Assembly (NCBI RefSeq): GCF_000716675.1
Contig: NZ_JNXT01000013.1
Location: forward strand, 108,203 to 172,202
Length of the DNA stretch: 64,000 nucleotides
Source: Streptomyces alboflavus
GTDB lineage: Bacteria > Actinomycetota > Actinomycetes > Streptomycetales > Streptomycetaceae
Direction: 5' to 3'
Position numbers and translations under genes: made by a program. The notes beneath the pieces were generated by a model. It was not told where the DNA came from and did no database searches. It saw nothing but the letters and a program-made list of their open reading frames with translations. This document shows, one piece after another, positions 1 to 7,961 of this stretch (position 1 is its first letter; every line of letters begins with the position of its first letter).

Positions 1-1
1 C

Positions 2-811
2 GGCCTCGTCCGCGCCGACGAGGTCCTGAGGTCCACGGGCCTCGGCATCATCCGCGAGCGCGCCGCCGTCGGCTACCGGCACCTGGAGTACGAGGCCGCC
101 ACCGACCGCTACTCGCCGTACCGCAAGATGCTCGCCGCGCTGTGGCGCGAGAGCCCGGTGCCCGGCCTCGGCGAGGGCGAGCAGCTCGCCACCATGGCGT
201 CGCTCCTGCACACCGACCGCGCCGGGGCGTCCTTCGCGGGCGCCCTCATGGACCGCTCGGGCCTGGCCCCCGCCGAGTGGCTGCGCCGCTATCTGCGCGC
301 CTATCTGACGCCGCTGCTGCACTGCTTCTACGCCTACGACCTGGTGTTCATGCCGCACGGCGAGAACGTGATCATGGTGTTGAAGGACGGTGTCGTCGAC
401 CGGGTCCTGTTCAAGGACATCGCCGAGGAGATCGCCGTGATGGATCCGACGGCGGTCCTTCCGCCCGAGGTCGAGCGGATCCGCGTCGACGTGCCCGAGG
501 ACCGCAAACTCCTGTCGATCCTCACCGACGTCTTCGACTGCTTCTTCCGCTTCCTGTCCGCGAGCCTCGTCACCGAGGGCCGTCTCGACGAGGACGTCTT
601 CTGGCGCACGGTCGCCGAGTGCGTCCGCGACTACCAGCACTCGATGCCCGAACTGGCCGACAAGTTCCGGCAGTACGACATGTTCGCGCCCGAGTTCGCG
701 CTGTCCTGCCTGAACCGGCTCCAGCTGCGCGACAACGAGCAGATGCTGGACCTCGCCGACCCCGCGGGCGCCCTCCAGCTGATCGGGACCCTGAAGAACC
801 CGATCGCCTAG
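2..811 (+). CDS. desD: Desferrioxamine siderophore synthetase DesD, 3' part
   Basis: C-terminal part of an NRPS-independent siderophore (NIS) synthetase of the IucA/IucC family. It runs into the left window edge, so the start is missing; about 269 codons are visible of a protein normally near 600 residues. The visible part is the IucA/IucC C-terminal half and FhuF-like region, including PHGENVIMVLKDG and the conserved SCLNRLQLRDNEQML end. DesD joins and cyclises N-hydroxy-N-succinylcadaverine units with ATP in the cytoplasm to make desferrioxamine. The specific DesD call rests on the sequence and on the downstream hexosaminidase gene, which follows desABCD in Streptomyces. The synthetase identity is certain; the exact substrate is inferred. 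Confidence 0.9.
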   Translation, partial: GLVRADEVLRSTGLGIIRERAAVGYRHLEYEAATDRYSPYRKMLAALWRESPVPGLGEGEQLATMASLLHTDRAGASFAGALMDRSGLAPAEWLRRYLRAYLTPLLHCFYAYDLVFMPHGENVIMVLKDGVVDRVLFKDIAEEIAVMDPTAVLPPEVERIRVDVPEDRKLLSILTDVFDCFFRFLSASLVTEGRLDEDVFWRTVAECVRDYQHSMPELADKFRQYDMFAPEFALSCLNRLQLRDNEQMLDLADPAGALQLIGTLKNPIA

Positions 812-816
812 ACCGG

Positions 817-850
817 GCGGGGCTCCGCGGACGGTCCCGCGGAGCCCCGC
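817..850. terminator. Intrinsic terminator between desD and hexosaminidase
   Basis: Perfect 14-bp GC-rich stem (817-830 with 837-850) and a 6-nt loop, directly after the desD stop and before the convergent hexosaminidase gene. It has no clear T tract, as is common in Streptomyces, and may serve both strands. Confidence 0.7.
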
Positions 851-860
851 TCAGCCGTGC

Positions 861-890
861 CCGGGTCTGCTCCGGGTCTGCTCCGGGTCT
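861..890. repeat. 11-bp direct repeat at hexosaminidase 3' end
   Basis: Nearly three tandem copies of CCGGGTCTGCT, the last one running into the hexosaminidase stop codon on the minus strand. A short local duplication with no evident function. Confidence 0.7.
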
Positions 891-2508
891 ACTTCGTGGG
901 CCAGGGCACCTGCGGCGACTTGTAGTAGTTGATGCCGAGCGCGTCCCAGCGCGGGGCCTGCTCGGCGAGCCGGTTCCTGTACGTGTCCCAGTCGTGCGTG
1001 GCCGCGGGCGACCAGCCGAGTTCGGCGATGCCGGGCAGGCGCGGGAACGCCATGTAGTCCAGCTGCGCGGGCGTGGACAGGGTCTCCGTCCACAGCGGCG
1101 CCTCGACACCGAGGACCGAGTCCGCCGGGGCTCCTTGCAGATACGTGCCCGGGTCCCAGTCGTAGGAGCGCTGCACCTCGACGTACCCGGCCCAGGACAG
1201 GCCGAGCGGGGTGTCCTTGTGGTACTTCATGTCGAGGTAGGCACGGTCGGCCGGGGAGACGACCAGTTTGGTGCCGTTCTTGGCCGCGTTCACGACCTGG
1301 TCGCGCTCGGCCTGGCCGGTGCGGTCGTAGCCCCAGTACTGGGCGACGGCGCCCTTGACCGGGTTGGCGCCCGCCAGCTGGTGCCAGCCCATCACGCCCT
1401 TGCCGTACTTGGTGACGATCGGCTGCACCTTGTCCATGAACGTCACGAAGTCCTCGTGGCTCGTGGAGTGCGCCTCGTCGCCGCCGATGTGCACGGTCCC
1501 GCCGGGCGTGAGCGCCGCCAGCTCCCGGACGACGTCGTCCACGAACTCGTACGTCACGTCCTTCTTCACGCACAGCGAGCTGAAGCCGACGGCCGTGCCG
1601 GTGTACAGCGGCGGCGCGACGCCGTCGCAGTTCAGTTCGGCGTACGAGGCGAGCGCGGCGTTGGTGTGGCCCGGCATGTCGATCTCCGGGATCACCTGGA
1701 GACCCCGGGACGCGGCGTAGGCGACGATGTCCTTGTACTGGTCCTTGGTGTAGTGGCCGCCGGGGCCGCCGCCGACCTGCGTGGAGCCGCCGTAGGTGGC
1801 CAGGCGCGGCCAGGAGTCGATGGCGATGCGCCAGCCCTGGTCGTCGCTCAGGTGCAGGTGCAGCTTGTTCATCTTGTAGAGCGCCAGCTGGTCGATGTAG
1901 CGCTTGACGTGCTCGACGGGGAAGAAGTGCCGGGACACGTCCAGCATCGAACCGCGGTAGGCGAAGCGCGGCTTGTCCTTGATGGTGCCGCCGGCGATCC
2001 GCCACGGCCCCGGCTGCTTGGTCTTCTTCTCGACGGCGGCGGGCAGTTGCTGCCGGACGGTCTGCACGCCGTGGAGGAGTCCGGTGGGCGACCAGGACGT
2101 GATGGTGAGGGAGCCGCGCTTGGAGATCACGCGGTAGCCCTCGTCGCCGAGGACCTTGTTCTCCGTGTCGGCGCTCAGGCGCAGCCGGATGCCGTCGGCG
2201 CCGGAGCGGTCGGTGACGGGGAGGCGGTAGCCGGTGGAGGGGCGCAGGACGCTCGCGAGGTACTCGCCGACGCGGCGCTCCTCGGGGCGGTCGCCCACGC
2301 GGATGCGGGTCTTGGCGGTGATCTCGAAGGCGGGTCCGCCCGGTTCGGCCGTCATGGGCACCGGAACGATCCGGCCGAGCGGGATGGGGTCGGCGCGCGC
2401 GGTGCCGGAGTCGGCCGAGCCGGAGGTGGCCGCCGACGACGAGGTGCCGGCGGCGGCGATCAGCAGGAGCGATCCGATGACACAGGCAGTTCTGCGGTGC
2501 TGTCTCAC
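889..2508 (-). CDS. Secreted GH20 beta-N-acetylhexosaminidase
   Basis: Exported enzyme that removes terminal N-acetylglucosamine from chitobiose and related oligosaccharides. A signal peptide (RR near the start, a hydrophobic stretch of about 12 residues, then an Ala/Ser-rich cleavage region) is followed by a GH20b domain and the GH20 barrel with the catalytic D-E pair in HIGGDEAH. The GTG at 2508 is chosen because GAAGGGA lies about nine bases upstream; an in-frame ATG 54 bases further upstream lacks this. About 539 residues, normal for the family. A DasR-like operator lies about 80 bp upstream, fitting control by N-acetylglucosamine. It is convergent with desD. Confidence 0.93.
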   Translation of the reverse strand: MRQHRRTACVIGSLLLIAAAGTSSSAATSGSADSGTARADPIPLGRIVPVPMTAEPGGPAFEITAKTRIRVGDRPEERRVGEYLASVLRPSTGYRLPVTDRSGADGIRLRLSADTENKVLGDEGYRVISKRGSLTITSWSPTGLLHGVQTVRQQLPAAVEKKTKQPGPWRIAGGTIKDKPRFAYRGSMLDVSRHFFPVEHVKRYIDQLALYKMNKLHLHLSDDQGWRIAIDSWPRLATYGGSTQVGGGPGGHYTKDQYKDIVAYAASRGLQVIPEIDMPGHTNAALASYAELNCDGVAPPLYTGTAVGFSSLCVKKDVTYEFVDDVVRELAALTPGGTVHIGGDEAHSTSHEDFVTFMDKVQPIVTKYGKGVMGWHQLAGANPVKGAVAQYWGYDRTGQAERDQVVNAAKNGTKLVVSPADRAYLDMKYHKDTPLGLSWAGYVEVQRSYDWDPGTYLQGAPADSVLGVEAPLWTETLSTPAQLDYMAFPRLPGIAELGWSPAATHDWDTYRNRLAEQAPRWDALGINYYKSPQVPWPTK

Positions 2509-2587
2509 AAGCGGGTCCCTTCGCCGGGCAACGCGGATGTGACGCAGTCGAACCGTCACCATGCGTACCGCGCACCCCAGACCGGGT

Positions 2588-2603
2588 CAAGGTGTAGACC
2601 ACC
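2588..2603. promoter_or_regulatory. Candidate DasR-responsive element (dre)
   Basis: The 16 bases CAAGGTGTAGACCACC match the dre consensus ACTGGTCTAGACCACT at 11 positions, with the GTGTAGACCAC core nearly intact. The site lies between the divergent hexosaminidase and DUF4429 genes. DasR is the GntR repressor of GlcNAc and chitin metabolism, so a site before a hexosaminidase gene makes sense. Judged by eye only. Confidence 0.55.
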
Positions 2604-2633
2604 CGCCCTGGCCTGCGGTGCGAGAATCGGCTC

Positions 2634-3524
2634 ATGGCGGAAATCATCCAGCGCGACGGGACCTGGACCTTCGACGGAGAGACGCTGCGGCTCGTGCCGG
2701 GCCGCGACAAAGCCGTCTCGTTGCTGCGCAAGACCCTAGGCGAACTGACGCTGCCCCTGGCGGCGTTGGCGGGCATCGCCTTCGAACAGGGCAAGAAGAG
2801 CGGCCGGTTGCGGCTGCGGCTGCGCGACGGCGCGGACCCGCTGCTCCAGGCGACGGGCGGCAAGCTCGCCGACGCCTCCGATCCGTACCAGCTGACGGTG
2901 GAGTCGGACCGGTACGGCGTCGCGGAGTACGTGGTCGACGAGGTGCGCAACGCGCTGCTCCTGGAGCAGGTGCCCGCGAAGGGCTGCGAGAGCTATCTGC
3001 TGCCGGGACCCTCGGTGCCGCTGCAGGTCGCCGCGGGCGACGCCACGGTGAGCTTCGACGGGGAGAACGTCCGCCTGGAGTGGAACTGGAAGACGGAGGA
3101 GGCCAAGGCGGCCTCCGGCACCCGCTCCATCGCGCTGGCCGACGTGGCCGCCGTGGAGTGGCAGCCCGCCATCGGCCTGGAGAACGGCTATCTGCGGTTC
3201 ACGGTGAAGAACTCCCCCACGAAGGCCCCGCCGAAGTACGACCCGAACTCGGTGGAGCTGTGGGGCTTCAAGAAGGACCCCCTGATGGCACTGGTCGCGG
3301 CGGCCGTGCAGGCCCGCCTGCCGCACCCGGCCGCGCCCGCGAAGGCGCTCGCCCAGGACGCACCGGCCGCCGAGGCGGCGGCCGCGCTGCCCGCCGCCCC
3401 GGCCGAGGACGGCCATGACGCGCTCCTGAGGCGCCTGCGGGAGCTGGGCGAGCTGCACCGGAGCGGGATCCTGACGGACGAGGAGTTCGCGGCGGCCAAG
3501 CAGGCGGTCCTGAAGCGGATGTGA
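2634..3524 (+). CDS. DUF4429 domain protein with C-terminal SHOCT motif
   Basis: Cytoplasmic protein of 296 residues. Two DUF4429-like PH-fold halves (about residues 5-125 and 130-225) share the pattern DG-E-(L/V)RL. An Ala/Pro-rich linker follows, then a C-terminal SHOCT helix pair (LLRRLRELGELHRSGILTDEEFAAAK) that usually marks an oligomerisation or membrane-binding element. The ATG start gives a complete domain. Function is unknown. It is divergent from the hexosaminidase gene and could share the dre-like site. Confidence 0.85.
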   Translation: MAEIIQRDGTWTFDGETLRLVPGRDKAVSLLRKTLGELTLPLAALAGIAFEQGKKSGRLRLRLRDGADPLLQATGGKLADASDPYQLTVESDRYGVAEYVVDEVRNALLLEQVPAKGCESYLLPGPSVPLQVAAGDATVSFDGENVRLEWNWKTEEAKAASGTRSIALADVAAVEWQPAIGLENGYLRFTVKNSPTKAPPKYDPNSVELWGFKKDPLMALVAAAVQARLPHPAAPAKALAQDAPAAEAAAALPAAPAEDGHDALLRRLRELGELHRSGILTDEEFAAAKQAVLKRM

Positions 3525-3573
3525 AGGCCTTCAGGACCCGATCAGGACCCGATAAAAGTACAGACCAAGCCGG

Positions 3574-3595
3574 TCCTGCCCGATATCGGGCAGGA
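3574..3595. promoter_or_regulatory. 22-bp perfect palindrome
   Basis: Perfect inverted repeat with half-site TCCTGCCCGAT, 50 bp after the DUF4429 stop and 38 bp before the next gene. It can fold as a 9-bp stem with an ATAT loop followed by TTCTT, so it is either a terminator or an operator. Confidence 0.5.
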
Positions 3596-3633
3596 TTCTT
3601 GCGAAAGCTCCCTCGGTACCCCAGGATCAACGG

Positions 3634-3891
3634 GTGCACGAAGAACTTGTCGATCACCTGACCCGGTCCTCCTCGCTCCAGCGCGGTGAGGCCCTGCGGG
3701 TGATCCAGGACGTGCTCGCCTACTTCGACGAGACGGCCGAACAGTTCGTCCGCCGCCGCCACCGCGAACTCCAGGGTCAGGGCCTGGTGAACGCGGAGAT
3801 CTTCGAGCGGATCGCGGCGGACCTGCGGTACCGCGCGGTCGCGCCGCCCGAGCTCACGCTCCGGCAGCTGCGCCGCATGGTCTACGGCTAG
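3634..3891 (+). CDS. Small conserved hypothetical protein
   Basis: 85-residue, mostly helical, highly charged protein with no signal peptide, membrane segment or recognised motif. The GTG start at 3634 has AGGA about nine bases upstream. Codon use is typical of a real Streptomyces gene, and it lies 46 bp before glmS on the same strand, so it may be co-transcribed with it. No function is proposed. Confidence 0.7.
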   Translation: MHEELVDHLTRSSSLQRGEALRVIQDVLAYFDETAEQFVRRRHRELQGQGLVNAEIFERIAADLRYRAVAPPELTLRQLRRMVYG

Positions 3892-3937
3892 CCCCGTCCG
3901 TTCCACGTACGAACCGCCCGACCCGAGGGGACCCTTT

Positions 3938-5755
3938 ATGTGCGGAATTGTCGGATACATCGGTAAGCGCGACGTCGCCCCGCTCCTCCTGGAAGGCCTC
4001 CAGCGCCTGGAGTACCGCGGCTACGACTCCGCGGGCGTCGTGATCACCAGCCCGAAGGCCACCGGCCTGAAGATGGTCAAGGCCAAGGGCCGCGTCCGCG
4101 ACCTGGAGGCCCGCGTCCCCAAGCGCTTCACCGGCACCACCGGCATCGCCCACACCCGCTGGGCCACCCACGGCGCTCCCTCCGACGAGAACGCCCACCC
4201 CCACCTGGACGGCGAGAACAAGGTCGCCGTCGTCCACAACGGCATCATCGACAACGCCTCCGAGCTGCGCGCCAAGCTGATCGCCGACGGCGTCGAGTTC
4301 CGCTCCGAGACCGACACCGAGGTCCTCACCCACCTCATCGCCCGCTCCACGGCCGAGAAGCTGGAGGACCGGGTCCGCGAGGCGCTGCGCCACATCGAGG
4401 GCACGTACGGCATCGCCGTCCTGCACGCCGACTTCAACGACCGCATCGTGGTCGCCCGCAACGGCTCGCCCGTCGTCCTCGGCATCGGCGAGAAGGAGAT
4501 GTTCGTCGCCTCCGACGTCGCCGCCCTGGTCTCGCACACCCGCCAGGTCGTCACCCTCGACGACGGCGAGATGGCCACCATCAAGGCCGACGACTACCGC
4601 ACGTACACCACCGAGGGCTCGCGCACCTCGGCCGAGCCGACCACCGTGGAGTGGGAGGCCGAGTCGTACGACATGGGCGGCCACGACACGTACATGCACA
4701 AGGAGATCTTCGAGCAGGCCGACGCCGTGGACCGCGTCCTGCGCGGCCGCATCGACGACCGCTTCTCCACCGTGCACCTCGGCGGCCTGAACCTGGACGC
4801 GCACGACGCCCGCAAGGTGCGCCGCGTGAAGATCCTCGGCTGCGGCACCTCGTACCACGCGGGCATGATCGGCGCCCAGATGATCGAGGAGCTGGCCCGC
4901 ATCCCCGCCGACGCCGAGCCCGCGTCCGAGTTCCGCTACCGCAACGCGGTCGTCGACCCCGACACCCTGTACGTGGCCGTCTCCCAGTCCGGCGAGACCT
5001 ATGACGTGCTCGCCGCCGTGCAGGAGCTCAAGCGCAAGGGCGCCCGCGTCTTCGGCGTCGTCAACGTCGTCGGCTCCGCCATCGCCCGCGAGGCCGACGC
5101 GGGCGTGTACGTGCACGCGGGCCCGGAGGTCTGCGTCGTCTCCACCAAGTGCTTCACCAACACCACCGTCGCCTTCGGGCTGCTCGCCCTGCACCTGGGC
5201 CGCATCCGCGACCTGTCGGTCTCCGACGGCAAGCGGATCATCGCGGGCCTGCGGCAACTGCCCGCGCAGATCGAGCAGATGCTGGAGCGCGAGGACGAGA
5301 TCAAGAAGCTGGCGCAGGAGTTCGCCGAGGCCAAGTCGATGCTCTTCATCGGGCGCGTACGCGGCTATCCGGTGGCCCGCGAGGCCTCCCTGAAGCTCAA
5401 GGAGGTCTCCTACATCCACGCCGAGGCCTACCCCGCCTCCGAGCTGAAGCACGGCCCGCTCGCCCTCATCGAGCCCGCCCTGCCGACGGTCGCGATCGTC
5501 CCCGACGACGACCTCCTGGAGAAGAACCGCGCCGCCCTGGAGGAGATCAAGGCCCGCAGCGGCAAGATCCTCGCGGTCGCCCACCAGGAGCAGGAGAAGG
5601 CCGACCACACGATCGTCGTCCCGAAGAACGAGGACGAGCTGGACCCGATCCTCATGGGCATCCCGCTCCAGCTCCTCGCGTACCACACGGCCCTGGCCCT
5701 GGGCCGGGACATCGACAAGCCGCGCAACCTGGCGAAGTCGGTCACGGTGGAGTAG
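3938..5755 (+). CDS. glmS: Glutamine-fructose-6-phosphate aminotransferase (isomerizing)
   Basis: Makes glucosamine-6-phosphate from fructose-6-phosphate and glutamine, the first committed step to UDP-GlcNAc for peptidoglycan. The N-terminal class II glutaminase begins MCGIVGYIG with the catalytic Cys2 exposed after Met removal. Two SIS sugar-isomerase domains follow (GCGTSYHAG and SQSGETYD in the first, a second SIS after residue 450), and the conserved C-terminus ends KSVTVE. 605 residues, full length. A strong terminator follows. With the neighbouring hexosaminidase it places amino-sugar catabolism and synthesis side by side. Confidence 0.97.
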   Translation: MCGIVGYIGKRDVAPLLLEGLQRLEYRGYDSAGVVITSPKATGLKMVKAKGRVRDLEARVPKRFTGTTGIAHTRWATHGAPSDENAHPHLDGENKVAVVHNGIIDNASELRAKLIADGVEFRSETDTEVLTHLIARSTAEKLEDRVREALRHIEGTYGIAVLHADFNDRIVVARNGSPVVLGIGEKEMFVASDVAALVSHTRQVVTLDDGEMATIKADDYRTYTTEGSRTSAEPTTVEWEAESYDMGGHDTYMHKEIFEQADAVDRVLRGRIDDRFSTVHLGGLNLDAHDARKVRRVKILGCGTSYHAGMIGAQMIEELARIPADAEPASEFRYRNAVVDPDTLYVAVSQSGETYDVLAAVQELKRKGARVFGVVNVVGSAIAREADAGVYVHAGPEVCVVSTKCFTNTTVAFGLLALHLGRIRDLSVSDGKRIIAGLRQLPAQIEQMLEREDEIKKLAQEFAEAKSMLFIGRVRGYPVAREASLKLKEVSYIHAEAYPASELKHGPLALIEPALPTVAIVPDDDLLEKNRAALEEIKARSGKILAVAHQEQEKADHTIVVPKNEDELDPILMGIPLQLLAYHTALALGRDIDKPRNLAKSVTVE

Positions 5756-5767
5756 TCCTGCTGGGGC

Positions 5768-5811
5768 GAACGGTCCCCTGTGTGTGCCACCAAGCGCACA
5801 GGGGACCGTTC
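5768..5811. terminator. Terminator after glmS
   Basis: A long stem, 5768-5784 with 5795-5811 (17 pairs, one G-T), begins 13 bases after the glmS stop. The remaining 275 bp up to the convergent stress-protein gene show no ORF with gene-like features. Confidence 0.85.
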
Positions 5812-6085
5812 TTCGAGGGACCGGGGTCGCCCATTACCCCGGCCCGCGCCTGCTCAGTCGGCGGCCGTCACCCCCCGACCTGCAGGGCATACACCGCGCG
5901 CGCCGGCATGGGAACATCCGGACGCCGCCGCACGGGCAGTGGGCCGTGGTTCTGCCCCAACAAGCGGTATGTACCCTTCACAAGGGAGCAACCCACCTCT
6001 ACGCGCGAGTAGATTTATGCGTCGCCGATGCGCGGCCACCGCCTCGCGCCCCTCATCCCACCTGGGACGAAGGGGAGTTGCGCGG

Positions 6086-6610
6086 CTAGGGGATCACCAC
6101 GACGGGGCGTTGCGCACGGCGCGCGAGCCGACCCGCGACCGACCCGAAGATGCGCCCCACGATCCCGTGCGTCGAGCCGACGACGATGGCGTCCGCGGAG
6201 TACTCCCGGCCGACCTCTTCGAGTTCGTGGCAGATGTCGCCGCCGCGCTCGACCAGGATCCAGGGCACTTCCGACAGATATTCGGCGCAGGCCAGTTCGA
6301 GGCCGAGGACTTCGGTGCGGTGGTCGGGGACATCGACGAAGACCGGGGGTTCACAGCCCGCCCAGACGGTGGTGGGCAGCCGGTTGGCGACGTGGACGAT
6401 GATCAGGCCGGAGCCGGATCGGTGCGCCATCCCGATCGCGTAGGCGAGGGCCCGCTCGCTGGATGTCGAGCCGTCGAAGCCGACGACGACACCGTGCCGG
6501 AAGGCGGGATCGCAGGAGTGGCGTGGTTCTTCCGCCGCTTGGGGGGTCGCGCTCGGATCGGCGACCTGCCGCTTGCGGTTCGCGGGTTCGGAGAATTCGT
6601 GACCGGCCAT
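6086..6610 (-). CDS. Universal stress protein (UspA family)
   Basis: Single-domain UspA protein with the alpha/beta ATP-binding fold: the first strand GVVVGFDGSTSSERAL, then the nucleotide-binding motif GSTHGIVGRIFGSVAGRLAR near the C-terminus and the ending RPVVVIP. ATG at 6610 (MAGHEF...) gives 174 residues. An in-frame ATG at 6787 with AGGGG upstream would add 59 residues of low-complexity sequence, so the start is uncertain. Role: ATP-binding stress-adaptation protein, target unknown. Confidence 0.88.
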   Translation of the reverse strand: MAGHEFSEPANRKRQVADPSATPQAAEEPRHSCDPAFRHGVVVGFDGSTSSERALAYAIGMAHRSGSGLIIVHVANRLPTTVWAGCEPPVFVDVPDHRTEVLGLELACAEYLSEVPWILVERGGDICHELEEVGREYSADAIVVGSTHGIVGRIFGSVAGRLARRAQRPVVVIP

Positions 6611-7151
6611 CGGTGTCTCGGCGAAGGAGTCCTCTGTGGGAGGGTCGGCTTTTTTCGGGTGCGCCGTCTGCGTGCGCGGTAGGGAACAGGGTGACAAGAG
6701 CAGGTACAGCAGGTTCGGATGCGTGCGGGTCACCGCAGGTCGGGCACCGTGACGACGCACATCACCGGACGTGTGTCCGGGAATCATCTTCCCAACCCCT
6801 TACCCCCAAGGGTACGGCCGCACTCCTCTCCTGCCCAGCTCTCGGCGGGCCCCGTCCGGGCCCCTCGGGGACCCGCCCGGTCTTGCCGCCCGGGGGCGCC
6901 GCCGCGGGCCCGCACTAGGCCCGCCAAGGCCTCACGGAGGCCGCACGGCGTTCACCGGAGCATGCATGAGCCCGGCTCGGATGGCAATGGCGGCTGCCCC
7001 GTACAGGCGGTTTGCGCCCGGTTCGCGCGCGCGGTCCCTTCAGGCCAGTGACCGGCCGGTCGGCCGCGCGTTGAACCCGTGAAACCACTCTTTCGGAGAC
7101 ATCCGCCGTCACCGCCACACCGTGCGAGACCACTGCCGCAGGGAGCACGCC
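6611..7151. other. 541-bp gene-free stretch
   Basis: Region between the divergent stress-protein gene and the small membrane protein gene. No ORF here has a ribosome site and gene-like protein composition. A small perfect hairpin (GGCCTC, ACG, GAGGCC) lies at 6928-6942. It presumably holds both promoters. No other element is recognised. Confidence 0.5.
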
Positions 7152-7565
7152 GTGCCAGGACCGTCCACCGCCGCCCCGGCCGCCGCAGCCACCACCCGCC
7201 GCCGCGCACCCGAGGGGGCGCGCGAGCGCCGGGCCCCCTCGGTCCCCGCGCCACGCCCCGCGAGGACCCCGGCGCCCGCCCCGCAGGAATCGGCGAGCGA
7301 CGTGGTGCGCTGGGCGGCCTTCTCCTGTGTCCTGGTTCCGGTGGTCCTCGTCGGGTACGGGACCTCGCTGGCCGGCGCGGGCGGAGCGGCCCTGGGGCTC
7401 GCCGCCGTGACCGGGGTGTGCCGGGTGCTTCTGCAGCAGTCCGAGCGCGGGGCGGCGCGGGCCCGTGCGCAGCGGGGCGCGGCCACGCGCGGGAGGCGCA
7501 AGGGGCAGGCTCCGGGGGCGCACCGGGGCGGCCGTCGTCCGGGGCCGGACGCGCCGGTGGACTGA
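7152..7565 (+). CDS. Small membrane protein upstream of adpA
   Basis: 137 residues from a GTG with GGGAG six bases upstream. The N-terminal 45 residues are Ala/Pro/Arg-rich and probably disordered. Two predicted membrane segments follow (WAAFSCVLVPVVLVGYG and GGAALGLAAVTGVCRVLL), then a basic Arg/Gly-rich tail. No enzymatic motif. It is a plausible two-helix membrane protein of unknown role, 396 bp upstream of adpA on the same strand. Confidence 0.65.
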   Translation: MPGPSTAAPAAAATTRRRAPEGARERRAPSVPAPRPARTPAPAPQESASDVVRWAAFSCVLVPVVLVGYGTSLAGAGGAALGLAAVTGVCRVLLQQSERGAARARAQRGAATRGRRKGQAPGAHRGGRRPGPDAPVD

Positions 7566-7961
7566 CTGATTCCCACGCACTCTCCCGTACGTTTTCAGCC
7601 AACTTCCCGGCCGTCGGCATTCCCTGGCGGAACGGGGGGTCAACCCACGTCTCACCAGGGGTGAAAGGAGCGGGGAAGGCCTCTGCACCCTACGTTGACC
7701 GGCCACTGGCACAAGGCGCACTTCCCTGCGCGGCCCGTGAGTGCGACGCTTCGTGATCGAATGCTTCACGCCAAGTTGCCATGTCGACAATGCGCCGGGT
7801 GCTGAACTGGTCACAGCGGCGTCACGTGACGCAGTAGATTCGATCTTGACTGTAGTACGGCGGGGGACTGGTGGAGGACCGAGGGGAAACGTGCAGGAGC
7901 GACAGGCCCAGAAAGCACGTCAAGAACAGGGAGCCGCGACGACCGAGGGGGGCTTAGCACC
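7566..7961 (+). promoter_or_regulatory. adpA upstream region
   Basis: 396-bp non-coding region before adpA, where developmental regulators act on this gene in Streptomyces. Visible items are an AdpA-like site at 7764-7773 (minus strand TGGCGTGAAG, 9 of 10 to TGGCSNGWWY), a 14-bp perfect palindrome at 7819-7832 (GCGTCAC/GTGACGC), and a TTGACT near 7848 that could be a -35 box. A long leader and a G-rich ribosome site precede the ATG. Confidence 0.5.

Noticed and set aside
142..2739. Long plus-strand open frame opposite the hexosaminidase gene
   Set aside because: Shadow of the real minus-strand gene; Arg/Ala/Gly-rich composition and no domain. The same applies to other long frames opposite or out of phase with recognised genes, such as 13357-16929 and 26651-29446 on the minus strand.
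5854..6039. 61-codon minus-strand frame after glmS
   Set aside because: No ribosome site, Arg/Ala-rich composition and position between convergent genes; not supported as a gene.
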